NCBI GenBank assembly: GCA_951799425.1
Contig: OX637405.1
Coordinates: 25,523,635 to 25,587,634 of the forward strand
Direction of reading: 5' to 3'
Length of the DNA stretch: 64,000 bases
Origin: Ilex aquifolium
Taxonomy: Eukaryota; Streptophyta; Magnoliopsida; Aquifoliales; Aquifoliaceae
Shown piece by piece: positions 36,570-47,845 of the stretch. The position numbers were made by a program, and so were the translations under genes. The notes beneath the pieces were generated by a model. That model had not been told where the DNA came from. It saw only the letters and a program-made list of their open reading frames with translations, and did no database searches. Position 1 is the stretch's first letter; every line of letters begins with the position of its first letter.

Positions 36570-37241
36570 ATGTCAAACCCACCTCTGAAATCTGTGACTC
36601 TGACCCACGTCCGCTACCAGAAGGGTGACCAATTAGGCCATTTCTTGGCATGGGTTTCATTAGTCCCCGTATTCATCAGTCTTGGTGGGTTTGTCTCTCA
36701 CTTCATTTTTCGCCGAGAGCTCCAAGGGATGTTCTTAGCTCTCGGCCTCCTCATTTCCCAATTCATCAACGAATTCATCAAAACCTCGGTCAAACAAGCA
36801 CGCCCAGAAACTTGTGCACTACTTGAAATATGCGATTCACACGGGTGGCCTTCCAGCCATTCTCAATACATGTTCTTTTTCGCCACATATTTCACCCTTG
36901 TGACCTACAAGAAATATGGGAAAATCTTTAGAAAGCAAATGTGGATCGTGGGTCTTGTGATTTGGCCTTTGGCAATCCTGACTATGTACTCTAGGGTTTA
37001 TTTAGGGTACCACACTCTCGCACAAGTCGTTGCTGGGGCTTCCCTTGGGGTTTTTCTTGGGGCTGGGTGGTTTTGGTTGGTCAATTCTTTGCTCAGTAGC
37101 TATTTTCCGGCAATCGAAGAGAGCGCATTTGGGAGGTGGTTTTACGTTAAGGATACTTCACACATACCGAACGTGTTGAAATTTGAGTATGAGAATGCGA
37201 GAGCTGCGAGGAAACATGTGTCTTACAAGCGCTCTGATTGA
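36570..37241 (+). CDS. LPPG: PAP2-family lipid-phosphate phosphatase, LPP-gamma / dolichyl-diphosphatase type, copy B
   Basis: Tandem copy of the gene at 31722: single exon, 223 residues, all three PAP2 motifs intact (K71-X6-RP, PSSH at 94-97, SR-X5-H at 141-148). It differs from copy A at ten residues (S4P, A8S, C15R, E75K, V83A, M87I, I106T, F154V, I159L, F161V in the direction A to B) but has only two silent changes. Relative to the Arabidopsis protein as I recall it, each copy keeps the common residue at some sites: B at 15, 106 and 159; A at 8, 75 and 154. Neither copy is therefore simply the decayed one. The promoter and leader are duplicated, but a Helitron separates copy B from about 200 bases of the duplicated upstream sequence, which could alter its expression. 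Confidence 0.93.
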   Translation: MSNPPLKSVTLTHVRYQKGDQLGHFLAWVSLVPVFISLGGFVSHFIFRRELQGMFLALGLLISQFINEFIKTSVKQARPETCALLEICDSHGWPSSHSQYMFFFATYFTLVTYKKYGKIFRKQMWIVGLVIWPLAILTMYSRVYLGYHTLAQVVAGASLGVFLGAGWFWLVNSLLSSYFPAIEESAFGRWFYVKDTSHIPNVLKFEYENARAARKHVSYKRSD

Positions 37242-37878
37242 TGGAAAGATCAATTGGGTAAGTGGGTTTTCAATATTTCCCGTCTGAATAATGTATTTGT
37301 AGTTTGTGGCTGGTTAATGACATGTAGTGATAGGATTTGGGGTGATGTTCCTCTTGATTATACTCTGGTAACTTGGGCATAGAAGTAACTGGTTGTGCTA
37401 CTTAGATTGGGTGATGTGCTTGTGCAATCTTAGTAGGGTGTTGTGGATAAGCAGACCCTCATATTTGTTGATGAGAGGAATTTTTATGAACACTGTAAGT
37501 TGTAGTTCAGTCCAAAATTTGAAAATAAATCGTTGTGCGTATGGCTATGAATTTTGTTTATAGGTGTGTTATGAACAGTCAGGCTTGGCAGCGGAAAAAT
37601 TATCCATAGCAGGTTAGGTTTTGAGTCAGTAACCCAACATGGTGGGGAGGACAATTCAATGATGTTACATTCGACACTAAGTGGTAATGTAATGAATTCA
37701 TGGAGGGTGCATAGCTTGGTGTTAGGAAATTTAATTTTTAGTTTTTTTGCTTGATAACTATGGTTTGTGTGATACAATTGATACGTGTCCCAGGCAAAAT
37801 AATCTAATATGTTATTATCGCAACCAAAATAAGTTTTGAGTTCTGTGAAAATCAGTAGGTCTTGAGGAGTCCTGGAAG

Positions 37879-37880
37879 TT

Positions 37881-37915
<35 letters not shown>

Positions 37916-37918
37916 ATT
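37879..37918. repeat. (TA)n(TG)n microsatellite
   Basis: A compound dinucleotide run 'tatatatatatatg' followed by repeated 'tg'. It is likely length-variable. Confidence 0.9.
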
Positions 37919-39747
37919 TATATTTCTGTGGAATAAATGAGCAAGCAGTCTAGGTGATCATTGAAGAGTAGCTTTTAAAATGGATAACGTACTCGTGTTA
38001 TCTTTTATCTTTTTTTTCCTTTTTGAGCTTAGCTGGATTATCACTTGGCAAAATCGTGTACCTTATTTTGGCTGCAATTTTTTTAACTCAGTGATTGCAT
38101 GCTTCCTGCCCAAACTACCAAATTTCATTCTCAATCTTGAATTATGTTACTCGTGGGTGAATTACTTTTACATAGAGAGAGGTGTGGACCTCTTTTTATT
38201 TTAAGAATGGACTGTCAAATTGAGTCTAACTGATTTTCTCATTTTTTTTTTTTTTTTTTTGTTTTTGATGTTGCACTGTTGTCTCGGTGAAAGCATAACA
38301 AGTATCATTTCACTGACTAGGATATGGCTGGCTGTCACTATGCTGAGGTATTAGCTATGTAGAGTTAGCTTTGGAGAAGTACAGAATATGGAGGAAATTA
38401 GTAAGCATAAAATTGGGGTTGAAAGAGGGAATTGAACTTTTTGGATTAGAGGCGCTGGTCATATGGTGAAGTTCTTCTTTGGCACATGGTGTGGGGAGAG
38501 GCAGATGAAGGCGGTGTCTTGAATTTCTTGGCAAAAATGACTTAGAAGGAGATGCTGGCTGTAATCATGTGAGGCTGTTGGGATGAGACTGGTATTGGAA
38601 CCTTAATTTAATAGGGAAATTTCAGCATTGCAATTTGAAGGAAATGAATATTTTGATAGAATGTATGTGGTTAGTGTGAGAAAAGGGACATTTTATTTTG
38701 AATGCATGTAGGTGTGGGAAGTTTGCTGGTTACTTTTATACAAGTAGCTTCGTGTGAGCACAGATCTCCTATATGTGGAATGATAGTTAGAAGGTGAAAG
38801 TTCCTTCGGTGGCAGCTTTTGCATGAAGTACCTTTTAGGGGGACTTTCAGAGCGTAAATCTCTCTCAATCTCCCTTTATGTTTGAGGCTCTTAAATGCTT
38901 TTGTGCTGCTTCTTGCTTAGCCATTGATTTGAGTCTTGTTTTTACTGTTTACTTGGAGGAAAATACCAGTTTGTTTGTCATAGATACATAAATAGGTTTG
39001 TTCTTCGTTTTGTCATCTAGTTGACCTCTTTATACCTTCACCTCTTTATGCCTTCAGTAGTGTGCGAAGGGGGATTCTTCATAGCATGTGTCATGTGTGA
39101 GTGTTTCTTGGTTTATAATATACCAAAAAGGTAATATTGGTGGGAAAGAGCGACTCAAGGTGTACCATTTTCATTTGTCTTGTGTGCAAAGATTGAAAGT
39201 ATAGGGTGGCATGCAGAACAAGGTGTTGAGAACTTTTGGCCGTCTGTTCGAGTGATTTGCATTGGAACAAGTTCTTATTGAGTCTTGTTTGGCATTTGGT
39301 GGACAACTGGTTTTTGGAGGAAGTTCTAGAAGAGGCTGCCATGCAAACCAGAAATGATGGGTGCTGAGATACATGTTCATGGGCTGGATTGTTAATGAGG
39401 AGAAGTTGGTTGCGATAATGAAGTCTCTATTCATAAAAGAGAAAAAGGGGACAAGCTGACATGTCTTCTAAATTTTGTTTTTGTATAACAAATGCTAATG
39501 AACTCCCTAATAACAAAGACTGATCCGTTGGTGTTGCAATGAGAGCAGAGGTTGTGCAAATTGTGAAGGCAAGGTTTACAGAATACATGATCGTAGCTTG
39601 AGCCAAATGTTGAACTAAGACATGGGCGGCTAGATTCTATGCATTGGTGGTGCAATTTTCTTGTTCTGGGGACTTCAAGTTTGGCTAGAAATTATTGTTC
39701 AACTTCAACATCAATATCACCAGTGTATGAAGTAAAAATGATGTTGC

Positions 39748-39749
<2 letters not shown>

Positions 39750-39792
<43 letters not shown>
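39750..39792. repeat. (TC)n(AC)n microsatellite
   Basis: About ten TC units followed directly by about ten AC units. It is a compound microsatellite in a gene-free stretch. Confidence 0.9.
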
Positions 39793-40503
39793 TTGCCTTC
39801 GCAGAGTCTTATCGGGTAGACTCTTTTGCCGGTATAGAAGTATTGTCTTGTTTGTTTTTGACATATGGAAATTTGGAGGAACTCCTCATCATTTGAAATT
39901 CTCTCTTTTCTTTTGCCAGGTGGATTGCTTCAATTTCGGACTCAGATGTTTATTTTTGTTGTTTTAGTAGATACAACAACATAAGTGCCATTGTTATACG
40001 GTTTACAGTGTTTCAGAGAAGTCAGGTTTGGGAATCTTGGTGGATGGACTGGAATGACAACTTACTGCTGCTTTCATTATATTCAGCAACAGCATATGAA
40101 GGAAATTGAAGAGGTTCTTTAATGTTAGAGGAATAGTTGCAGAATTCCTAAATCTCTAGTTTTTCTGTTTGGAACTTGTGGCTTGCCATACTCTGAATGA
40201 ATTGGATGGTGTTTTTATGGCAAATTAGAAATGTTTTTAGCACTTCATAGTAGCTGGTTTTGGTTAATTCTATTAGTATAGCCTGAAAGGATTTTGAGCT
40301 ATAAATTTTGATTGCTAAATTCCCCAAGTTACACGGTTCTAGTTTGCGCAACAACAATCCAGATATTTTTAGTACACCTTTTTATTGATGATAGATATCA
40401 ATTCAAGTGGTTGTAGAAGTAGGTCTCTTTCGCCATAAATTTTGGAAAAATATTTATTGGAGGGATCCACGAACATTGCCCAGTCACTGTACACTTGTAC
40501 CAG

Positions 40504-40507
40504 CGCC

Positions 40508-40538
<31 letters not shown>

Positions 40539-40550
40539 ACACACACACCC
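40504..40550. repeat. Poly-C followed by (CA)n
   Basis: About 19 C, then a run of CA dinucleotides, ending 'cccacccacc'. It is a compound simple repeat. The C run resembles that at 6490 in the helicase intron. Confidence 0.9.
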
Positions 40551-40689
40551 ACCCACCAAATTTTAAGGGTAGAATAGGGTTAGTATCCTTTTATTCTACA
40601 CTAATGTCTTTATTTTTGGCTATTGGTTGCTATAGAAGTGTCCATAGTTTTTAACTCTTCTTTCGTTGGACGGATTACTCACTGACTCA

Positions 40690-41388
40690 CAGGGCTGTCA
40701 AAATTCGACACGACACGATTAATCGACACGAATTAAATGGGTTTGGGTGATAAACGGGTTGACACGCCAAACACGCTTAATAAACGGGTCGTGTTCGGGT
40801 GAGACCTGTCAAACCGTTTATCACACGTTTACCCGTTTAAATAAAATTAATATAATAATAAATTAATAATTATTTTAAAAAATTAGCAAAAAAAAAAGAA
40901 GTAAAAAAATCAATACAAAAAAAAGAAGTAAAGTAGTAGTTCAAAGACAAAGAAGAGGAGATGGGGAGCACTTCAAAGACAAAGACAAACCAATATCTTT
41001 TGTTTTTGTCCCACATTGGAAAATGAGGGGAGATGGAGGAAGGTTGAGTTGCCTATAAAAGACAATGACCTCTTTCATATTTTTTTAAACCTTCAAGTCT
41101 TATTTTTATGAGATTTTTATGAGATTTGACTAAAAATTTCTCTTTTTTGAGGTAAGTATTTTTGCAATAAAAAAAAAGTAGAGTATTAAAATTTATTGAT
41201 ATAATTTTTTTAAAATTAAACGGGTTAAACGAGTCGTGTCGTGTTACCCGTTTATTAAACGGGTCGTGTTCGTGTTGAGATTTTTTACCCGTTTATTAAA
41301 CGTGTCGTGTACGGGTTTACATGTTTTTCACCCGTCATCCGTTTAACCCGACACGTAACCGTTTAACCCGACACGTTTGACACCCCTA
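40690..41388. mobile_element. hAT-like element with AAACGGGTCGTGT motifs
   Basis: This 699-bp element is flanked by perfect 8-bp duplications ctgactca (40682-40689 and 41389-41396). The ends are CAGGGCTGTCAAA and, inward from the right, TAGGGGTGTCAAA. Both sub-ends are filled with copies of 'aaacgggtcgtgt' and 'cgacacgac', inverted between ends. The middle includes 'gacaaagaagaggagatggg' and other non-coding sequence. Its right 237 bases are part of a 275-bp segment repeated at 47571-47845, on the other side of the Mutator-like element. Confidence 0.88.
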
Positions 41389-41426
41389 CTGACTCACTCT
41401 CCTTGGTCCAGCTCTGTTTTTTTGAG
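41152..41426. repeat. 275-bp direct repeat, left copy (flanks the Mutator-like element)
   Basis: It is identical in length to 47571-47845 and differs at five positions of 275 by my reading (all transitions, no gaps). It starts inside the hAT-like element just after 'ttttttgag' and ends with 'tttttttgag' directly at the left border of the Mutator-like element. Confidence 0.93.
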
Positions 41427-42452
41427 GGGAGTGACTCGTCTGCGGTTGGGGGTTAACCGCATAATATGCGGTTTAATGAAACGTGGTCGTTTCAATTGGT
41501 TTTGTAATTTTTTTTTTTATTTCCCCTTACCCAAAACGACGTCGTTTTGGTCCTGAAAAACAACATCAGACCCCTCCCTTTTCTTTCTCCCGCTTCTTCT
41601 TCGTCGGCTCTGGTTCTCCCGCCTTCTTCACAGCTCAAACTTCTCCATCTTCTTCTTCGTCTGGTCTGGCTTCACAGCTCAAACTTCTCCACCCAAGCAC
41701 TTCGTCGGCTCTGGTTCTCTAGCTCAAGCTCAGTGCACCTTTACAGAGACACAAAACTTTAGTGGGTATGTTGTTTTTGTTGCTCTTTCTCAGTAAGTTT
41801 TGCTATATAATCATTTTCATTTCATAAATGTAACTTCAAATAGTTGTTGGTTTTCTTTATAGATTTACATGTAAAGATGTGATTTTTAATGTGTTGATCT
41901 TTTGAAAACGCCACTGCAAAAAAAAAAAGGAAAATTAACTAAGCTGATAGAGTAGAATGCAACTTCACTTTTGGTACCACGAGCAAACTTACAATAATTA
42001 ACCAGCAATTGCAAAAGCAAAGTTTTCAGAGAATACATCTTACAAACCTTCGGCCCATTGTGGTCTAAATTGTTCAACTCAAAAGATCATGAACTAGGCA
42101 CAAACCAATTCCTTGAGCATAACAAACTTTTTCTACAAACTAACCATTTTTTATGAGTGAAACCAACTTTTTTGTTTTTTTTTTTCCTTTTGGGTGTTTG
42201 AGTGAAACCAACTTTTTTTTTTTACAAATGTCTTCTGTGTTATTGCAATGAATAATGGGTTTTCCAAGTTGGGATTTCTTCATTATTGTTCTGGTAAAAA
42301 ACATTAGTTTTTTTTTCTTGTTGTCTTGTTAATGGAATAATGATTAATTTTCTAAAGAATTATGTAACCATATGTACATGACATCTACTTCCATCTATGA
42401 CTGCAAGTTCCATCTAATGTCATTTCAATTAAATTTCTTATTGTAGGATACT

Positions 42453-44885
42453 ATGATGGATGATTTGGGAGTTAATGTGACTGAGAATATACCTCATATT
42501 GGTATGCAATTTGATGCGGAGGAAGATGCTTATGCATTTTACAATAGTTATGGAGGGTCTGTAGGATTTAGCGTGAGAAAAGATTTTCAGAATAAAAGTT
42601 TGAAAGATGGCGTTGTTATTTACAGAAAATATGTTTGTTGTAAACAAGGTCAAATGGGTCGTGATAAAAGAGAGTGCCAAATAAAGAAGCCTCGAGCAGA
42701 GATACGAACAAATTGCCGAGCTCATATGTGCATATCTCTTAATAGAGAAATTGGTAAATTTGTTGTGCTGAAGTGGGACGATAACCACAACCATCCTTTG
42801 CATCTTGCTGAATGTATGCATATGATGCCATCCCAACGGAAGGTTACCGAAGCACAAGGCATTAATATTGATATGGCAGCGGATTGTGGATTGTCACTTA
42901 AGGCTTCCTATGGACTTTTAAGTACTCAGTCTGGAGGAAAGGAAAGTCTTGGTTTTACTCGTCGAGACCAAAAAAATTACCTCCGTGAAAGGAGGCAACG
43001 AGACTTGAGGTATGGTGAGGCGGGTAGTTTGTTGAAGTATTTTCAAGCGGAAACAGCTAAAAATCCATCATTCTATTATGGAGTGCAATTGGATGCGGAT
43101 GAGCATATTACTAATATTTTTTGGGCCGACCCGGTGATGATTATTGACTATGAAAATTTTGGAGATGTTGTCTCATTTGACACTATTTTCAGAACGAACA
43201 AGGAGTATCGACCCTTTGCTTGTTTTACTGGCTTCAATCATTTCAGGGAGACAGTCTTATTTGAAACTGCATTATTGTATGATGAAACGACAGCATCATT
43301 TCAGTGGTTGTTTGAGACATTCCTACAAGCTATGTCTGGGAAATATCCTATTACCATCTTCACGGACCAAGATCAAGCGATGACTAAGGCTATTTCTATT
43401 GTCATGCCAGAGACATACCATGGGTTATGTACTTGGCACCTTTGCCAAAATGCTTTGAAACATTTGAGGAACATTTATAAGGATGGTTCACAATTTCCTG
43501 CTCGATTTAAAGAGTGTGTGTATGGATATGAGGAAGAGCATGAACTATTTGAGGCTTGGGAATCGTTGATTGCGGAATATAAATTGGATGATAATATGTG
43601 GATGAAAACCACTTGGGCATTGCGAGAGAAATGGGGGCATGTGTATATGAAGATGACTTTCACTGCAGGAATGCGAAGCACCCAATTGAGTGAAAGTTTG
43701 AATGCAGCCTTACGGAAGTACTTAAAGCCAAACCACGACATTATTCAGTTCTTTGTGCATTTTGAAAGAGTTGTCAATGATAAGCGGTATAAGGAGTCAG
43801 ACTCAGAATACCAAGCTAGGCAAAAATTACCTAGATTGAAGTTAAAAAGAGCTCCAATGTTAGTGCAAGCAGGGCAAGTGTACACTCCTACTATGTTTGA
43901 GCTGTTCCAAGAGGAGTATGATATCTTTCAGTGTGCTATTGCGACACCATGTGATGTGTTGGATGGGTGGCATCAATTTGTAGTTCGCTTATATGATGAA
44001 CATAGGGAGTATTTGGTCTTGGTTAAGGCTAATGAGGAGCTAGTCAATTGTAGTTGTCGGAAGTTTGAAATTGAGGGAATATTATGTGGCCATGCACTTA
44101 AAGTCTTGGACATAATCAATATTAAGCAAATTTTCGAGCAATACATATGTAAAAGATGGAGACGAGATGCGAGAATGAATTGTGGGACAGCCCCCATTTT
44201 AATGTCAAATGAAGAGAATCCCAAGTTGATGATAGCGTCACGTTACAGGCAGCTTTGTCCTAGAATGGTACAACTAGCTGCTCGATGCTCTGGTCTTCAA
44301 CCTGCATATGAATTGGTGTCACGTGGTGTTGAGGAATTGTTCAAAGAAGTGGATAGTATGTATGCATCAATTGGTGATGGTGGCGATGATCCAATCCATG
44401 AAAATGTTGACCCAAAACTTCTCCAAGTTAAAGGTTTAAAAAGAAAAGAAGGTGGTTACAAGGGTTGGGGTCGACTAAAATCTTGGCATGAGAAAACAAC
44501 AAAGAGAAAAAAAGGAGCTTCCCAACCATCACATATGTCTATGGTATCGTATAAATATAATTGTAGATTTTTTTAATTCACTTCATATTTTTATTCACTT
44601 CCTATTTTTATAAACATAATTGTAAGTATTTTTGTATTCCAGGTACAAGGTTTCAGTCACCCGTGTACATCAGCATATGGTCATTCGATGTCTTCTCAAG
44701 CTTCAAATAATGTACAAAGTGTTATGGTATGTGACCTTATTGTTAAATTTATTAATTCACATATTTATCAAGTTTCTTTGTCTGACCCCTTCTCATTAAT
44801 GTAGGATACTCCGACTGATTCAACATATGTGCATTCTTTAAATGACGCTGAATCATTTTTCGTGAATGGGAGATACAACTTGTAA
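42453..44885 (+). CDS. Mutator-like transposase, FAR1/Jittery family
   Basis: Transposase of the element at 41427-47560, related to the FHY3/FAR1 regulators that plants derived from such transposases. I propose exons 42453-44543, 44643-44726 and 44805-44885 (GT-AG, all phase 0), giving 751 residues; maize Jittery transposase is of similar size. Without splicing the first exon would run on to a stop at 44576. An acceptor (ttgtag) just upstream at 42447 suggests an intron in the leader. The N-terminal FAR1-type zinc finger spans about 27-115 (C62, C88 and the NHNH at 111-114). The MULE domain has D243 in SFDTIF and D305 in FTDQD; the third acidic residue is probably E414 in SESLN. The CTWHLC motif is at 326-331. 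A SWIM zinc finger has C533, C535, C545 and H547. No internal stop is seen. The flanking inverted ends favour a transposon gene, not a domesticated host gene. Confidence 0.9.
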
Positions 44886-47394
44886 TGATGGTTGGAGAAT
44901 TAGCAGTTATAAGGATGCAGATGGAGACTTCTCATTTTTTTGAAAACTTTTTATTTTTAATGAGACTACTAGCTGTTGTAAGGATGGTTGTTGTATTTTT
45001 TATGAATCTAATCTTTTTTTAATGAATGTGGTCTTTTTAATGAATGTGATCTTCTTAATGAATGTGATATTTTTAATGAATGAGATCTTCTTTAATGAAT
45101 GTGATCTTCTTCCCATCTGTGATCTTTTTCGATAAATATGATCTTCCAAGTCACAACAATATACAAAATAATAAAAATGATGTTGGGTTTGAGGGAGGGC
45201 GGGAGGGGGGGTTAAAATAGTTCCAATCAGTTGTTACAAAATAAGAAAAACTGTGACAAACTTCATTTTTTTTGTGAGAAAAGAAATAACATTAATTCTT
45301 TTTATAATTGGAGATAAAATTGGTATACTAAATTCCCTTTGTTCCAACTGTTGTGCCTTGACAGACATGTCTGCTGTTTCTACACAGGTTTTTCAAAGAG
45401 AGAGATTGAATGGGCACTATGGTGTGACTGCATTTGTAATTAGCAACACTATATCTACAATGACATTCCTGAAGCTGATCACCTTTTTTTTTTGGAAAAA
45501 GGAAAAATTTATTCCATGAATGAATGAATTACAAGAAGCAAATCAAACATAACATTCTAGATACAAGAGGTGGCTTTAATCCTTCAAGGACTTAAACCAT
45601 TTCTAATTACATTTTGGGAACCCTCTAAGTCTGAAAAACTTCTGGCTGCATCCCCAACTCCATGCTCCAGATCAGTGCAGTACTACAGAGACAAAGCAGA
45701 AAAGTCCAATGCAGTCCAGTGCAGAGAGGAAAAACAACTCCATGCTCAGAATGCACAGACCAGCTCATAAACATCCTTGCTCATCCCAAAAATTGCACAG
45801 CTCATAAACATTCTTTCATAGGCTTGTGAAGAATTTCTTTAGACAAAAGTTGTTGCATCATGGTCTCCACGATAGACTCCATGCCCTGAAGAGAAATAAA
45901 ATATCAACACCAACCATAGTGTAGTTCCCTTATAATTTTTGGGACAGATGGGAACATATTTAATCTATATACCTTTTCCGTATATTAGTTCACCATTTGA
46001 TCAATTTCAGGGCAGTGTCAAAACACATTGATATGTCAATTGATGCACGAATTGTAAGCCACTTCACATTCTTAGACAACTAACCAACACATTTTAGCAT
46101 TTGACAATATTTACGTCATTTGAAAACACAGCCTCAAGATCTTTTATGCCTGAATGCAATGATGTTCATTGCTTCCTTTCCAGCTTAAGTTCAACCTGTA
46201 CTTAACAAGTTCAACCTGCCCTAGCTCATCAAACAATTTCATTTATAAAAATAAAACAGGTTCACCAAAAATTGCTCAGCAATGACAGGATCCAAATCAG
46301 AAGCAACAAGGTGCACCATCAAACTGAACAGTCAATTGCAAATGAGATAAATGCAATCCAAGTTTTGGTTCACCATGATCCTGCACCTCAGCTCCTGCCT
46401 GGAACTTGATTCAGAAATTCTAGGCCAGTACATAACAGCAAACCAGATCCTCAGATAAATGCAGTCCAATGTTCCATACCATCCCAATTTTTACAATTCA
46501 GCAACACAAATCAACCCAGTATCCTCAGCACTACACAGACAAAACAGACTGCCAAACAGTCACTGCTCATTCTGTCAAAACAACCTCCTCCTTAAACACT
46601 TATGTGGAGTTCATGGATATCATTGACTATTATGTCCCTGTTGTATCAAATGCACCACCATATTTGGTTTATAAATCAGCCTTCATTCCATTTCAAACAA
46701 AAAAAATACACTTTTATATCAATTAGCCTTCATTCATTCCATAAACACCATATATTAATAGATAAAATACGAGTGTTCATATGTTAGTATCACAAACTAA
46801 AATGAATGTGTATTAGCTATTTTTTAAACGGTAAAATGAATGTGCACATACATGTGTGCAGAAGTTTTAAAATGAATGTATATGCCACTGACCATGTACA
46901 TTTTTTGCAAATTCCCTAAACACATGCTTCATTTGAAACATGCTTCATTTGGACCAGTTTTTTATGTAAACTGAATCAGCTAAATGCACTAAATGTATTG
47001 GTAAGGGAAAATAAAACTGATGGGGGAATGCAACCAAAATTCATGGAAACAAATAGGTACCCAAAATTCATGGAAACCGAATCACAACAAATCATACAAA
47101 AATTCATTCCACAAAAATCGAAGCCATTCAATAGAACAAAATCTGAAATCGAAGCCAAATTTCATCAATCACTTCGGTCCACAAAAATTTCAATTTACCA
47201 AATTTGAAATCAGGTAGTAAAAAAATATGAAATTAGGTCTATTTTTCGCAAAATCATTACCCCAACATAGCAGCACAAACCTGGAGAGGGAAAGAAGGCA
47301 ACGTCGAAGCCGAAGTGAGAAGAGTTATGGTGGTGGTGAAGGTAGGAGAAGCCGAAGGTAGCCGTCGTAGGAGCAGTCGTTTGACGATAGCGAA
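44886..47394. other. Non-coding 3' part of the Mutator-like element
   Basis: About 2.5 kb between the transposase stop and the right inverted end. It is AT-rich, with a run of tandem-like 'aatgaatgtgatctt' units at 45010-45110 just after the gene. I see no second gene. Autonomous Jittery-type elements carry a single gene, so this is expected. Confidence 0.6.
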
Positions 47395-47570
47395 GGTAGG
47401 AGAAAGAAGAGGGAGGGGTCTGAAGTTGGATTTAAAGGACCAAAACGACGTCGTTTTGGTAAGGGGGAAATAAAAAAAAAAAAAATCAAAATCGAGTGAA
47501 ACGGCGTCGTTCCACTTAACCGCATAATATGCGGTAACCCCCAACCGCAGACGAGCCAAGTATTTTTGAG

Positions 47571-47845
47571 GTAAGTATTTTTGCAATAAAAAAAAAGTAG
47601 AGTATTAAAATTTATTGATATAATTTTTTTAAAATTAAACGGGTTAAACGAGTCGTGTCGTGTTACCCGTTTATTAAACGGGTCGTGTTCGTGTTGAGAT
47701 TTTTTACCCGTTTATTAAACGTGTCGTGTACGAGTTTACATGTTTTTCACTCGTCACCCGTTTAACCCGACATGTAACCGTTTAACCCGACACGTTTGAC
47801 ACCCCTACTAACTCACTCTCCTTGGTCCAGCTCTGTTTTTTTGAG
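47571..47845. repeat. 275-bp direct repeat, right copy
   Basis: Second copy of 41152-41426. It starts right after the target-duplication-like tatttttgag at the right border of the Mutator-like element. It contains the right end of the hAT-like element (ending 47807), its target site 'ctaactca', and the flank 'ctccttggtccagctctg', then passes into the unique sequence 'tgccagaaagg' that leads to the next gene. Confidence 0.93.

Larger units (their letters stand above)
34396..38540. repeat. Tandem duplication, right unit (phosphatase copy B)
   Basis: The second unit starts at 'ttttaactatcaatttcg', is interrupted by the Helitron at 34592-36036, resumes with promoter and gene copy B, and ends near 'ggcaaaaatgacttag' (38530-38540). 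Its 3' flank (38320-38530) matches 34150-34390 of the left unit ('actaggatatggct', 'gctgaggtattagctatgtag', 'cacatggtgtggggag'). Confidence 0.8.
37242..41426. other. Spacer downstream of phosphatase copy B
   Basis: No gene seen. To about 38.54 kb it is duplicated 3' flank. A TA/TG microsatellite lies at 37879-37918, a TC/AC one at 39750-39792, and a C run followed by CA repeats at 40504-40550. A 699-bp hAT-like element sits at 40690-41388. Between 38.54 and 40.5 kb I see nothing assignable. Confidence 0.6.
41427..47560. mobile_element. Mutator-like element (Jittery/FAR1 type), 6.1 kb, apparently complete
   Basis: The inverted ends are about 165 bp long (41427-41593 and 47395-47560) and diverged by perhaps 15-20%. 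Each holds the same two palindromes, the Mutator-like 'ccgcataatatgcgg' (one base different in the right copy read inward) and the 20-bp CCAAAACGACGTCGTTTTGG. The direct flanks are tttttttgag (41417-41426) and tatttttgag (47561-47570), a 9 of 10 match and the target-duplication length of Mutator elements. Inside is one plus-strand transposase gene of three coding exons; the 44.9-47.4 kb part is non-coding. All parts of an autonomous element of the Jittery group seem present. The flanking 275-bp repeat is unusual and is described separately. Confidence 0.9.

Noticed and set aside
42438-42857. 139-codon minus-strand frame opposite the transposase
   Set aside because: It is the antisense shadow of the FAR1-type zinc-finger exon.
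42453-44885. Domesticated FAR1-RELATED SEQUENCE host gene
   Set aside because: The protein fits the FAR1 family, but the gene lies between matching inverted ends with a Mutator-type target duplication, so a transposon gene is the better call.
47257-47586. 109-codon minus-strand frame at the right end of the Mutator-like element
   Set aside because: It lies in the inverted end. A matching frame occurs at the left end (41483-41722) only because the ends are copies of each other.
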